A stretch of 64,000 nt of DNA. It comes from JARRQJ01 sp963810615 (GTDB lineage Bacteria > Pseudomonadota > Gammaproteobacteria > DRLM01). Positions 41,843 through 49,856 of this stretch are shown in pieces. The position numbers and the translations under genes were made by a program. The first letter of the stretch is position 1. Each line of letters begins with the position of its first letter. The notes below the pieces were generated by a model. The model ran no database searches and was not told the DNA's origin. It was given only the letters and a program-made list of their open reading frames with translations. The stretch spans positions 186,001-250,000 of the forward strand of contig CAWEOA010000002.1 of the NCBI GenBank assembly GCA_963810615.1, written 5' to 3'.

Positions 41843-43162
41843 CTACCGCGAACCCTTCAAGTTGGCCTTCTTCATCAGACCTTCATACTGATGCGACATC
41901 AGGTGGGCCTGAAGCTGGGCGATGAAATCCATCACCACTACCACCACGATCAACAACGAGGTCCCGCCGAAATAAAACGGCACGTTCAAGTTCACAATCA
42001 AAAATTCCGGCAGCAGACACACCAGGGTCACATACACCGCACCCACCAGGGTCAAGCGGGTCATCACCGCGTCCACATACTTGGCGGTCTGCTCACCCGG
42101 ACGAATACCCGGGACGAAGGCGCCGGATTTCTTCAAATTTTCCGCGGTATCCTTCGGATTAAACACCAGGGCCGTGTAAAAGAAGCAGAAAAATATAATG
42201 GCCGTGGCATAAATCAGCACATACACCGGCTGCCCGGGCGAGAGGGCCGCCGTCAAACTTTGCAACCAGCTCATCCCCCCGCCGTTGCTGGAGAACCACC
42301 CCGCCAGCGTGGCCGGGAACAGGATGATGCTCGAGGCGAAGATCGGCGGGATAACCCCGGCCATATTAATCTTCAGCGGCAAATGGCTGGTCTGTGCGGC
42401 ATAGACTTGTCGCCCTTGCTGGCGCTTGGCGTAGTTTACGGTAATCCGCCGCTGCCCTCGCTCCACAAATACCACCAGCCCGGTAACCACCACCACCAGC
42501 GCAAATATAAACAAGACGGTCAGCGGCTGTAATTCCCCGGTGCGGGCCAATTCCAGGGAACCGCCTACGGCCCGCGGCAAACCGGCCACGATACCGGAGA
42601 AGATGATGATCGAAATACCGTTACCGATACCCCGTTCCGTCACCTGCTCGCCCAACCACATCAGAAACAAGGTCCCGGTCACCAGGGTGATCACCGCCGT
42701 CAACATAAATGCCGGACCCGGATCGATCACTACCGACACCCCACCCACTTGCTGGCGTTGCAGGGCAACGGCGACGCCCAAGGCCTGAAAAAAGGCCAGG
42801 ACCACGGTAAAGTAGCGGGTGTACTGCGACAGCTTACGCCGCCCCGCCTCGCCTTCCTTCTTCAACTGTTCCATCTTCGGCCACACCACCGTCAACAACT
42901 GGATGATGATGGAGGCGGAAATATAGGGCATGATCCCCAGGGCAAATATCGCCACCCGCTTCAGGGCACCACCGGAGAACATGTTGAACATGTCGATGAT
43001 GGTGCCCTTCTGCTGGTCGAACAAAGCCGCCAGCGCCATGGGGTTGATGCCCGGGACCGGCAGCGCAGCACCGATGCGGAATACCACCAGCGCGCCCAGC
43101 ACAAACAACAAACGCTGCTTGAGCTCAGCCCATTTGGTTATGTCGCCGAGAGGATTGGCCAT
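41843..43162 (-). CDS. secY: Protein translocase subunit SecY
   Basis: This 439-residue channel protein of the Sec translocon has ten membrane helices. Family signatures are MFSGGALKRVAIFALGIMPY (helix 2, near the plug), RGIGNGISIIIFSGIVAGLP, and the cytoplasmic loop KRQQGRQVYAAQTSHLPLKI that receives ribosome and SecA. It lies at the end of the spc operon, 17 bases after rplO. SecE and SecG are outside the window. Confidence 0.97.
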   Translation of the reverse strand: MANPLGDITKWAELKQRLLFVLGALVVFRIGAALPVPGINPMALAALFDQQKGTIIDMFNMFSGGALKRVAIFALGIMPYISASIIIQLLTVVWPKMEQLKKEGEAGRRKLSQYTRYFTVVLAFFQALGVAVALQRQQVGGVSVVIDPGPAFMLTAVITLVTGTLFLMWLGEQVTERGIGNGISIIIFSGIVAGLPRAVGGSLELARTGELQPLTVLFIFALVVVVTGLVVFVERGQRRITVNYAKRQQGRQVYAAQTSHLPLKINMAGVIPPIFASSIILFPATLAGWFSSNGGGMSWLQSLTAALSPGQPVYVLIYATAIIFFCFFYTALVFNPKDTAENLKKSGAFVPGIRPGEQTAKYVDAVMTRLTLVGAVYVTLVCLLPEFLIVNLNVPFYFGGTSLLIVVVVVMDFIAQLQAHLMSHQYEGLMKKANLKGSR

Positions 43163-43179
43163 AGCGGGGCTTCTTGGCC

Positions 43180-43614
43180 TTAACTCTCGACCTTGCCGCC
43201 CGCCGCCTCGATGGCCGCGCGCGCACCCTTGGTCGCATCCACACCGCGCAGGATCACGGCCGACTCCAGCTTACCGGAAAGAATCACCTTGGCGCGTTGG
43301 GTACGCTGCGGGACGACATTGGCCGCCTTGAGCGCTGCCAGATCGATCACCTCGGCATCGACCTTGGCCAATTCATTGAGACGCACTTCCGCGGAATCAC
43401 GCGCCATCGCCGAGCGAAATCCCACTTTCGGCAAACGACGCTGCAGAGGCATCTGACCGCCTTCGAAACCGACCTTGTGAAAACCGCCGGCGCGGGCATG
43501 CTGACCTTTATGGCCGCGACCGCAGGTCTTGCCCAGCCCGGAGCCGATACCGCGGCCCACGCGTTTCGCGGATTGCTTGGCGCCCGGCGCCGCTTTAAGC
43601 GTATTCAAGCGCAT
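43180..43614 (-). CDS. rplO: 50S ribosomal protein L15
   Basis: This 144-residue protein has the basic glycine-rich N-terminus KRVGRGIGSGLGKTCGRGHK and GFEGGQMPLQRRLPK. L15 is a late-assembly protein of the large subunit. It starts one base after the rpmD stop, so the two are translationally coupled. Confidence 0.97.
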   Translation of the reverse strand: MRLNTLKAAPGAKQSAKRVGRGIGSGLGKTCGRGHKGQHARAGGFHKVGFEGGQMPLQRRLPKVGFRSAMARDSAEVRLNELAKVDAEVIDLAALKAANVVPQRTQRAKVILSGKLESAVILRGVDATKGARAAIEAAGGKVES

Positions 43615-43615
43615 C

Positions 43616-43804
43616 TTAGAGTTCCTCGATCTTTAACAGATAGGAGACCTTGTTGACCATACCGCGAATGGCGGGGGTATCGTCCACTACCACGCTCTGG
43701 TGTCTGTTGCGCAAACCCAGGCCAGCCACACAGGCCATGTGTATCGGCCCGCGGCCGAAGCGGCTGCGCATCAAGGTCAATTTAATTTGTTTTTTTGCCG
43801 CCAT
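43616..43804 (-). CDS. rpmD: 50S ribosomal protein L30
   Basis: The ATG ending at 43804 (MAAKKQIKLTLMRSRFGR) gives 62 residues, the usual bacterial short form. Other features are HMACVAGLGLRNRHQSVVVDD and RGMVNKVSYLLKIEEL. A longer frame runs into rpsE and was rejected. It lies four bases after rpsE. Confidence 0.96.
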   Translation of the reverse strand: MAAKKQIKLTLMRSRFGRGPIHMACVAGLGLRNRHQSVVVDDTPAIRGMVNKVSYLLKIEEL

Positions 43805-43808
43805 GAGC

Positions 43809-44318
43809 TTATCCCACAATTTCTTCGACACGTTTGCCGCGTTTGGCGGCCACCGTCTCGGGATCCGACATCTGTTTGAGCGCATTGACCGTCGCCCGCA
43901 CCACGTTCACCGGGTTGCTGGAACCGATACATTTCGCCAGCACATCGCGCACCCCCAACACCTCGAACACCGCGCGCATCGCACCGCCGGCGATGATCCC
44001 GGTACCTTCCGATGCCGGCTGCATATAGACCTTGGCTGCACCGTGACGGCCGACGATGGGATGCTGCAAGGTCACGCCGTTCAGGTTGATCGGACGCATA
44101 TTACGCCGCGCGTCTTCCATGGCCTTGGAAATGGCCGCGGGAACCTCGCGGGCCTTGCCGCGCCCGAACCCGACCCGGCCCTTGCCGTCACCGACCACCG
44201 TTAATGCGGAGAAACCGAATATGCGGCCACCCTTGACCACTTTGGCGACACGGCGCACCGCCACCAGTTTCTCTTGGAGATCTTCACTACCTTCAGTAGC
44301 CGCTTCAAAACGCACCAT
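43809..44318 (-). CDS. rpsE: 30S ribosomal protein S5
   Basis: The ATG ending at 44318 (MVRFEAATEGSEDLQEK) gives 169 residues. The N-terminal double-stranded RNA-binding domain has VAVRRVAKVVKGGRIFGFSAL. The C-terminal half has VYMQPASEGTGIIAGGAMRAV and NPVNVVRATV. S5 takes part in decoding fidelity. The ribosome-binding site GGGTGG stands just downstream of a REP-like element. Confidence 0.97.
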   Translation of the reverse strand: MVRFEAATEGSEDLQEKLVAVRRVAKVVKGGRIFGFSALTVVGDGKGRVGFGRGKAREVPAAISKAMEDARRNMRPINLNGVTLQHPIVGRHGAAKVYMQPASEGTGIIAGGAMRAVFEVLGVRDVLAKCIGSSNPVNVVRATVNALKQMSDPETVAAKRGKRVEEIVG

Positions 44319-44336
44319 AATTACCACCCTTATAGA

Positions 44337-44420
44337 AATCTTCTCTCTTACTCCCCCTCTCCCTCCGGGAGAGGGCTAGGGGTGAGGGGAGTTGATAGCC
44401 AATTCAACCCAAAAAGCCGT
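44337..44420. repeat. REP-like palindrome between rplR and rpsE
   Basis: ATCTTCTCTCTTACTCCCCC, then CTCTCCCTCCGGGAGAGGG (a near-perfect stem), then CTAGGGGTGAGGGG and a tail ATAGCCAATTCAACCC. The tail is shared with the 47521 copy (ATAGCCAAACACCC). It ends about 20 bases from the rpsE start. Confidence 0.8.
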
Positions 44421-44426
44421 CCAACC

Positions 44427-44780
44427 CTAAAACTGTAACCCAGCTTCACGCGCCGCATCGGCCAAGGCCTTGATCCGCCCGTGATATTTAAACCCGGAGC
44501 GATCGAAGGCAACCGCGGTAATCCCCGCCGCCTTGCCTCGCTCCGCGATATACTTGCCGACCGCCGCAGCTGCCGCACTGTTGCCCGTACCCTTGAGCCC
44601 CTCTTTGAGAGTGGCTTCCACCGTAGAGGCGCTGGCCACGACTTGCGAACCGTTGGGCGCCAGGATCTGGGCATAGATATGCCGGGGCGTACGATGCACG
44701 CATAGGCGATGCACGCCCAGCTGCTTGATGGTGGCCCGGGTCCGACGGGCGCGGCGTATACGACTTTGTTTCTTTTCCAC
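44427..44780 (-). CDS. rplR: 50S ribosomal protein L18
   Basis: This 117-residue protein carries RLCVHRTPRHIYAQILAPNG, VASASTVEATLK and the C-terminal FDRSGFKYHGRIKALADAAR with EAGLQF. L18 binds 5S rRNA with L5 in the central protuberance. It starts 16 bases after rplF. The downstream gap to rpsE (108 bases) carries a repeat. Confidence 0.97.
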   Translation of the reverse strand: MEKKQSRIRRARRTRATIKQLGVHRLCVHRTPRHIYAQILAPNGSQVVASASTVEATLKEGLKGTGNSAAAAAVGKYIAERGKAAGITAVAFDRSGFKYHGRIKALADAAREAGLQF

Positions 44781-44796
44781 GGCTATTACCTACCTA

Positions 44797-45330
44797 CTAT
44801 TTCTTTTTGGCCTCTTTGCGGGCGATGACTTCGTCCGCATACTTGACACCCTTACCCTTGTAAGGCTCCGGCGGACGGTAGGCGCGGATTTCCGCGGCCA
44901 CCTGTCCTACTTTTTGCTTGTCCATCCCCTTGACGACGATTTCCGTCTGGCTGGGGGTTTCAGCGGTAATCCCCTCGGGGATCGGATAGACCACCGGGTG
45001 GGAAAAACCCAAGGTCAGGTTCAGCGCCTTACCTTGCACCTGAGCGCGATAACCCACCCCGACCAACTCGAGTTTCTTCTCGAAGCCCGCGGTGACACCG
45101 GTCACCATGTTGTTGAGCAGGGCGCGGAAGGTTCCGGCCATGGCGTCGGACTTGGGATCCTTATCGCGCGCCGCGAAGGTCAACACGTTATCCTTGTTGA
45201 CGATCTCTACCGCGGGATGCAGGTTGAGCTGCAGCGATCCCTTGTTACTCTTTACCGTCACGACATCACCGCCGAGATTCACTTCAACTCCCGCGGGAAT
45301 GGGGATCGGATATTTTGCAATTCTAGACAT
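44797..45330 (-). CDS. rplF: 50S ribosomal protein L6
   Basis: The ATG ending at 45330 (MSRIAKYPIPIPAGVEV) gives 177 residues. It has two tandem copies of the L6 fold; the second starts near residue 83 and carries LELVGVGYRAQVQGKALNL. The C-terminal signature is PPEPYKGKGVKYADEVIARK. L6 lies at the base of the stalk near the elongation-factor site. It is between rpsH and rplR. Confidence 0.97.
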   Translation of the reverse strand: MSRIAKYPIPIPAGVEVNLGGDVVTVKSNKGSLQLNLHPAVEIVNKDNVLTFAARDKDPKSDAMAGTFRALLNNMVTGVTAGFEKKLELVGVGYRAQVQGKALNLTLGFSHPVVYPIPEGITAETPSQTEIVVKGMDKQKVGQVAAEIRAYRPPEPYKGKGVKYADEVIARKEAKKK

Positions 45331-45346
45331 TAGCCACCACCCATCA

Positions 45347-45742
45347 TTACGCGACGTAGCACAGAATTTCACCGCCGTGGCCGGCGGCCCGTGCGGCACG
45401 ATCGGTCATCACCCCGTGCGACGTCGACACGATTGCGATACCCAGGCCGTCCTGCACCTTAGGCAATTCATCCTTACCCTTATATGAGCGCAGACCGGGG
45501 CTGCTGATGCGTCTGATCATACTGATCACCGGCTGACCCTGGTAATACTTCAACTCGATGGCCAGCGTCGCCTTGCCCGCATTGTCCTCTACTGCATAGC
45601 CGCCAACGTAACCTTCATCCTTCAGAACCTTGGCGATAGACACCTTCACCTTGGAGGACGGCATACGCACCTCGGCCTTTTCCGCCATTTGGGCGTTGCG
45701 GATACGGGTCAACATATCGGCGATTGGATCAGTCATGCTCAT
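45347..45742 (-). CDS. rpsH: 30S ribosomal protein S8
   Basis: This 131-residue protein starts MSMTDPIADMLTRIRNAQ, as in E. coli. The C-terminal signature is GLGIAIVSTSHGVMTDRAAR. S8 binds helix 21 of 16S rRNA and in E. coli represses the spc operon through its mRNA. A repeat lies in the 106-base gap between rpsN and this gene. Confidence 0.97.
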   Translation of the reverse strand: MSMTDPIADMLTRIRNAQMAEKAEVRMPSSKVKVSIAKVLKDEGYVGGYAVEDNAGKATLAIELKYYQGQPVISMIRRISSPGLRSYKGKDELPKVQDGLGIAIVSTSHGVMTDRAARAAGHGGEILCYVA

Positions 45743-45765
45743 AATTTAAGTCCAAATAAATAAAA

Positions 45766-45844
45766 ATCTTCTCACATACTCACCCTCGCCCTTAGGGGGA
45801 GGGATGGGGTGAGGGGATCTAGTCACCTCACCCACTCCAATAAT
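45766..45844. repeat. REP-like palindrome between rpsN and rpsH
   Basis: ATCTTCTCACATACTCACCC, then CTCGCCCTTAGGGGGAGGG, then ATGGGGTGAGGGG. It ends near rpsN with a second ATCTTCTTACC, suggesting a partly duplicated element. The stem is weaker than in other copies. Confidence 0.7.
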
Positions 45845-45848
45845 CTTC

Positions 45849-46154
45849 TTACCAGCTGGCCTTCACCAGACCGGGCACATCGCCTCGCATCGCGGCCTTG
45901 CGCAGCTTGTTACGACCCAGGCCGAACTTACGATAAACGCCATGGGTACGTCCGCTGATGCGACAACGTCGCATCACTCTCGTCGGACTGGCATCGCGCG
46001 GCATAGCGTGAAACTTACGCCACAGGACCTCGCGCTCTTCCATACTCAAATTGGGATCGCGCAATTTATTCTTCAGCTCGGCGCGCTTCGCCGCATAACG
46101 TTCCACGGTACGCACCCGCTTCAGTTCCCGTTGCACCATCGACGTCTTAGCCAT
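45849..46154 (-). CDS. rpsN: 30S ribosomal protein S14
   Basis: This 101-residue protein is the long form without the zinc ribbon (no CxxC pairs). Features are REVLWRKFHAMPRDASPTRV and RRCRISGRTHGVYRKFGLGR. It contacts the head of the small subunit. It lies eight bases after rplE in the spc operon. Confidence 0.97.
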   Translation of the reverse strand: MAKTSMVQRELKRVRTVERYAAKRAELKNKLRDPNLSMEEREVLWRKFHAMPRDASPTRVMRRCRISGRTHGVYRKFGLGRNKLRKAAMRGDVPGLVKASW

Positions 46155-46162
46155 AAGAATTC

Positions 46163-46702
46163 TCAGCCCCTGAATGGAAATTTAAATGCGGAAAGCAAAG
46201 CCCGGCCTTCCTCATCGGTGCGCGCCGTGGTGGAGATGGTGATATCCATCCCGCGCAGCGCATCAATCTTGTCGTAATCGATCTCGGGAAAGATGATCTG
46301 CTCACGAACGCCCATGCTGTAGTTACCCTGACCGTCGAACGAGCGGCCGCTTACGCCGCGGAAATCGCGGATACGCGGCATGGCGACATTGATCAGGCGA
46401 TCGAGGAATTCATACATGCGCTCGCGGCGCAAGGTCACCATACAGCCGACAGGCCAGCCTTCGCGAACCTTGAAAGCGGCGATCGATTTACGCGCCTTGG
46501 TCACCACCGGCTTTTGACCACTGATCTTTTGTAGATCGGAGACCGCATGTTCGATGACTTTCTTGTCACCCACAGCTTCGCCTAAACCCATATTCACCGT
46601 AATCTTGATGATACGCGGCACCTGCATGGTGCTGGCATAAGCAAACTGCTCCATGAGCTGTTTGACCACCGTATCCTGATAAACCTCTTGCAACCGTGCC
46701 AT
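46163..46702 (-). CDS. rplE: 50S ribosomal protein L5
   Basis: This 179-residue protein has VPRIIKITVNMGLGEAVGDK near the N-terminus, then KPVVTKARKSIAAFKVREG and GNYSMGVREQIIFPEIDYDK. L5 binds 5S rRNA and contacts P-site tRNA. It starts 19 bases after rplX. Confidence 0.97.
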   Translation of the reverse strand: MARLQEVYQDTVVKQLMEQFAYASTMQVPRIIKITVNMGLGEAVGDKKVIEHAVSDLQKISGQKPVVTKARKSIAAFKVREGWPVGCMVTLRRERMYEFLDRLINVAMPRIRDFRGVSGRSFDGQGNYSMGVREQIIFPEIDYDKIDALRGMDITISTTARTDEEGRALLSAFKFPFRG

Positions 46703-46721
46703 TGTCGTCTACCTGTATTAC

Positions 46722-47039
46722 TTAGATGTCCACGACTTCGCCGTTGGACTTGAACTGGCGTACCCTCTTGCCATTCTCGAGGACCTTGATCCGCACCCGA
46801 TCCGCTTTACGCGATGCCGGGTTGAACAATGCGACATTGGAGATATGGATCGGCGCCTCTTTCTCGACGATACCACCCGAACCGCCACGCGCCGGATTCG
46901 GCTTGGTATGCCGCTTGACCATGTTGATGTTCTGCACCAGCACGCGATCATCCGCGCGGACGGCCAGCACTGCACCGCGCTTGCCCTTGTCCTTGCCGGC
47001 TATCACGATTACATCGTCACCTTTTTTGATCTTACGCAT
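46722..47039 (-). CDS. rplX: 50S ribosomal protein L24
   Basis: This 105-residue protein has an N-terminal KOW motif (KKGDDVIVIAGKDKGKRGAV), then NMVKRHTKPNPARGGSGGIV and the SNVALFNP segment. It is an assembly initiator at the tunnel exit. It is separated from rplN by 103 bases that include a REP-like element. Confidence 0.97.
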   Translation of the reverse strand: MRKIKKGDDVIVIAGKDKGKRGAVLAVRADDRVLVQNINMVKRHTKPNPARGGSGGIVEKEAPIHISNVALFNPASRKADRVRIKVLENGKRVRQFKSNGEVVDI

Positions 47040-47050
47040 ATCTATTCACT

Positions 47051-47130
47051 CTTTTCCGAACCCCCTCGCTACGCTCTCCCCCCGGGAGAGGGATGGGGTG
47101 AGGGTTCAAACACCCAAGCCAATATTTCTC
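47051..47130. repeat. REP-like palindrome between rplN and rplX
   Basis: CCCCCTCGCTACGCTCTCCC, then CCCGGGAGAGGG, then ATGGGGTGAGGG and a CACCCAAGCCAATATTTCTC tail. The CTCGCT-ACGCTCTCCCC part links it to the 17246-17304 copy (CTCGCTTCGCTCTCCCC). Confidence 0.75.
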
Positions 47131-47142
47131 AGTCCGCCTTAT

Positions 47143-47511
47143 TCACAACACTTCCGGGGCGAGCGACACGATCTTCATGAATTTTTCCGTACGCAACTCG
47201 CGGGTCACCGGGCCAAAGATACGGGTACCGATGGGCTGAAGTTGATTGTTGAGCAACACCGCCGCATTACCATCGAACCGAATCACCGAACCATCGGGGC
47301 GACGCACACCCTTACGGGTACGCACCACCACGGCGTTGTACACTTCGCCCTTCTTGACCTTGCCGCGCGGAATCGCTTCCTTGACGCTGACCTTGATCAC
47401 GTCGCCCACACCGGCGTAGCGGCGCTTCGATCCACCCAGCACCTTGATACACATCAGGCGCCGTGCACCGCTGTTGTCCGCGGCGTCCATTATTGTTTGC
47501 ATCTGGATCAT
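47143..47511 (-). CDS. rplN: 50S ribosomal protein L14
   Basis: This 122-residue protein carries DAADNSGARRLMCIKVLGGS, GDVIKVSVKEAIPRGKVKKG and GTRIFGPVTRELR. L14 forms part of the subunit interface. A good ribosome-binding site (GGAG) lies between a REP-like element and the ATG. Confidence 0.98.
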   Translation of the reverse strand: MIQMQTIMDAADNSGARRLMCIKVLGGSKRRYAGVGDVIKVSVKEAIPRGKVKKGEVYNAVVVRTRKGVRRPDGSVIRFDGNAAVLLNNQLQPIGTRIFGPVTRELRTEKFMKIVSLAPEVL

Positions 47512-47520
47512 GCCAATTCT

Positions 47521-47610
47521 CCAAAATCTTCCTGCTTACTCCCCCTCTCCCCCAGGGAGAGGGTAAGGGGAGAGGGGATAAATAGCCAAACACCCTAACC
47601 CAAAATTTCC
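47521..47610. repeat. REP-like palindrome between rpsQ and rplN
   Basis: ATCTTCCTGCTTACTCCCCC, then CTCTCCCCCAGGGAGAGGG, then TAAGGGGAGAGGGG with the tail ATAGCCAAACACCC. The stem CTCTCCC/GGGAGAG is perfect. It is in the same orientation as its relatives. Confidence 0.8.
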
Positions 47611-47615
47611 GAGCA

Positions 47616-47882
47616 TCACTCGGCTATAGCGCGGTCCACAACCTTCACCAAGCGCCACGCCTTGGTCTTCGCCACGGGACGGCATTGTTCGATCATCACC
47701 TTGTCACCCTGCTTGCACTCGTTCTGTTCGTCATGAGCATGCAGCTTGGTCGAGCGACGTACGTACTTGCCGTAGACCGGGTGCGGCACCTTGCGCTCAA
47801 CCAGCACCGTGATGGTCTTATGCATCTTGTCGCTGATCACGCGACCGGTAACGGTACGCGCCACTTTATTTTCTTCGCTCAT
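47616..47882 (-). CDS. rpsQ: 30S ribosomal protein S17
   Basis: This 88-residue OB-fold protein carries RTVTGRVISDKMHKTITVLV, HPVYGKYVRRSTKLHAHDE and GDKVMIEQCRPVAKTKAWRL. It is an early-assembly protein of the small subunit. It starts five bases after rpmC. Confidence 0.97.
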   Translation of the reverse strand: MSEENKVARTVTGRVISDKMHKTITVLVERKVPHPVYGKYVRRSTKLHAHDEQNECKQGDKVMIEQCRPVAKTKAWRLVKVVDRAIAE

Positions 47883-47887
47883 AACAC

Positions 47888-48079
47888 CTACCCCGCCTTC
47901 TTCTGATTCAGGACAGTCTTGACCCGCGCGATGTTACGACGCACATTGCGCAGCAGATGCCCCTTGTTCAGCTGACCTGAAGCCCGTTGCATGCGCAGAT
48001 TGAACTGTTCGCGCAGCAAATCCAGCAATTCATCTTTCAGCTCAGCCTGATTTTTATTTCGCAGTTCGCTCGCGTTCAT
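47888..48079 (-). CDS. rpmC: 50S ribosomal protein L29
   Basis: The ATG ending at 48079 overlaps the rplP stop (TGATG); a GTG one codon earlier is possible. The product is 63 residues: ASELRNKNQAELKDELLDLL, then REQFNLRMQRASGQL and RRNIARVKTVL. It is a helical hairpin at the tunnel exit that helps dock signal recognition particle and trigger factor. Confidence 0.96.
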   Translation of the reverse strand: MNASELRNKNQAELKDELLDLLREQFNLRMQRASGQLNKGHLLRNVRRNIARVKTVLNQKKAG

Positions 48080-48492
48080 CACATCACCGTCCGCACAATG
48101 AAAGCCGTTCTTACCGGCAACTTGGCCGCCGCCAATTTAAAGGCCTCTTCCGCGACCTCGCGGCTTACGCCCTCCATCTCGTACAGCATCCGCCCAGGCT
48201 GAATCGTGGCCACCCAATATTCGACGTTGCCCTTACCTTTACCCATGCGCACTTCCAAGGGCTTCTTGCTGATGGGCTTGTCGGGGAAGATGCGAATCCA
48301 CACCTTGCCACCGCGCTTGACGTGACGGGTCATGGCACGACGCGCCGCCTCGATCTGGCGCGCGGTAATCCGCCCGCGGGTGATCGCTCTCAATCCGAAC
48401 TGTCCAAAACTCACCTGGTTGCCCGTCTGGGCCAAACCACGGTTACGTCCCTTGAACTGCTTACGAAACTTTGTCCTCTTTGGCTGCAACAT
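48079..48492 (-). CDS. rplP: 50S ribosomal protein L16
   Basis: This 137-residue protein carries MLQPKRTKFRKQFKGRNRGL, ITARQIEAARRAMTRHVKRG, VRMGKGKGNVEYWVA and GRMLYEMEGVSREVAEEAF. L16 positions A-site tRNA near the peptidyl-transferase centre. It is coupled to rpmC through overlapping codons and starts 14 bases after rpsC. Confidence 0.98.
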   Translation of the reverse strand: MLQPKRTKFRKQFKGRNRGLAQTGNQVSFGQFGLRAITRGRITARQIEAARRAMTRHVKRGGKVWIRIFPDKPISKKPLEVRMGKGKGNVEYWVATIQPGRMLYEMEGVSREVAEEAFKLAAAKLPVRTAFIVRTVM

Positions 48493-48506
48493 AACCGCAT
48501 TTCCCC

Positions 48507-49187
48507 TTAATTAGCAGCAGCGGCCTTTTCGGCGCCGGCCTCGGCAGCCTCGGCGGCCTGATCAAACACTTCACCTTTGAAGATCCATACCTTGACGCCG
48601 ATGACGCCTGAAGGGGTATGGGCTTCGGCAAATCCATAATCGATGTCGGCACGCAGCGTGTGCAAGGGCACGCGTCCTTCGCGATACCATTCGGTGCGGG
48701 CGATCTCGGCCCCGCCCAAACGCCCAGCCACATTGATCTTGATGCCTTGAGCACCAAGACGCATGGTGTTCGTCACCGCGCGCTTCATGGCGCGGCGGAA
48801 CATGATGCGGCGCTCCAATTGCTGCGCGACGCTTTCCGCCACCAACTGGGCATCGAGTTCCGGCTTGCGAATCTCTTCCACATTGATGTGCACCGGCACA
48901 CCCATCATGTTGGAAACGTCCTTGCGCAGCGCCTCGATATCCTCGCCCTTCTTACCGATGACGATACCCGGGCGCGCACTGTGAATGGTAATGCGCGCGG
49001 TACGCGCGGGACGCTCAATCTGGATACGGCTCACCGAGGCATTCGCCAAGCGCTTGCGCAGATAAGCGCGCACCTTCAGATCGGTATTCAGATAATCCGC
49101 ATACTGCTTGGAGTCCGCATACCAGGTGGATGTCCAGTCTTTGATGACTCCCAGACGTATGCCAATTGGATGTACCTTTTGTCCCAT
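48507..49187 (-). CDS. rpsC: 30S ribosomal protein S3
   Basis: This 226-residue protein has an N-terminal KH domain with GxxG loop (PGIVIGKKGEDIEALRKDV) and a C-terminal half with RRIMFRRAMKRAVTNTMRLG and GAEIARTEWYREGRVPLHTL. S3 surrounds the mRNA entry channel. The Ala/Glu-rich tail (FDQAAEAAEAGAEKAAAAN) differs from E. coli. Confidence 0.98.
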   Translation of the reverse strand: MGQKVHPIGIRLGVIKDWTSTWYADSKQYADYLNTDLKVRAYLRKRLANASVSRIQIERPARTARITIHSARPGIVIGKKGEDIEALRKDVSNMMGVPVHINVEEIRKPELDAQLVAESVAQQLERRIMFRRAMKRAVTNTMRLGAQGIKINVAGRLGGAEIARTEWYREGRVPLHTLRADIDYGFAEAHTPSGVIGVKVWIFKGEVFDQAAEAAEAGAEKAAAAN

Positions 49188-49200
49188 ACGTGCCTCTCTA

Positions 49201-49533
49201 CTATTTGTTTCCGACCACCACAGTAATGTGGCTGGTACGCTTCAGAATTCGATTGCCCCGGCCCTTGGCGCGCGGACTCATGCGCTTATAGCTGGGACCT
49301 TCATTGACAAACACCTTGGTGACCTTTAACTCATCCACATCCGCGCCTTCGTTATGTTCGGCGTTGGCGATGGCTGACTCCAATACCTTCTTGATCAGAT
49401 CCGCGCCCTTCTTCGGGCTGAACGCCAGAAGATTCAAGGCACGATCGACCTCCAGCCCGCGCACCTGGTCGGCCACGAGGCGACCTTTCTGGGCAGATAT
49501 GTGCGCGAACTTCAAAATTGCGACAGCTTCCAT
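49201..49533 (-). CDS. rplV: 50S ribosomal protein L22
   Basis: The ATG ending at 49533 (MEAVAILKFAHISAQKG) gives 110 residues; a TTG two codons upstream is in frame. L22 has a globular domain plus a hairpin (VNEGPSYKRMSPRAKGRGNR) that lines the exit tunnel and is a macrolide-resistance locus. It lies 12 bases after rpsS. Confidence 0.97.
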   Translation of the reverse strand: MEAVAILKFAHISAQKGRLVADQVRGLEVDRALNLLAFSPKKGADLIKKVLESAIANAEHNEGADVDELKVTKVFVNEGPSYKRMSPRAKGRGNRILKRTSHITVVVGNK

Positions 49534-49545
49534 CTTCAACGCCTC

Positions 49546-49818
49546 TTACTTAGTCTTCTTCCCGCCGACATGACCGCGAAACGTGCGCGTCACCGCAAAT
49601 TCGCCCAACTTATGGCCCACCATATTTTCCGTGACCAGAATCGGCACATGCTGCCTGCCGTTATGGATCGCCATGGTCAAGCCGACCATCTCCGGCAGCA
49701 CCGTAGAACGACGCGACCAGGTCTTGATGGGCTTGCGGCTGTTGGTTCCAGCCACCTCTTCCACCTTCTTCAACAGGTGGTAGTCAATAAATGGACCTTT
49801 TTTAACTGAACGTGGCAC
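49546..49818 (-). CDS. rpsS: 30S ribosomal protein S19
   Basis: This 90-residue protein carries MPRSVKKGPFIDYHLLKKVE, KTWSRRSTVLPEMVGLTMAI, and the signature MVGHKLGEFAVTRTFRGHVG. It is in the head of the small subunit near S13. It starts 38 bases after rplB. Confidence 0.98.
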   Translation of the reverse strand: MPRSVKKGPFIDYHLLKKVEEVAGTNSRKPIKTWSRRSTVLPEMVGLTMAIHNGRQHVPILVTENMVGHKLGEFAVTRTFRGHVGGKKTK

Positions 49819-49856
49819 TGGTTTCTCCCCGGCCGATTATCTGATTCAATTCCGAA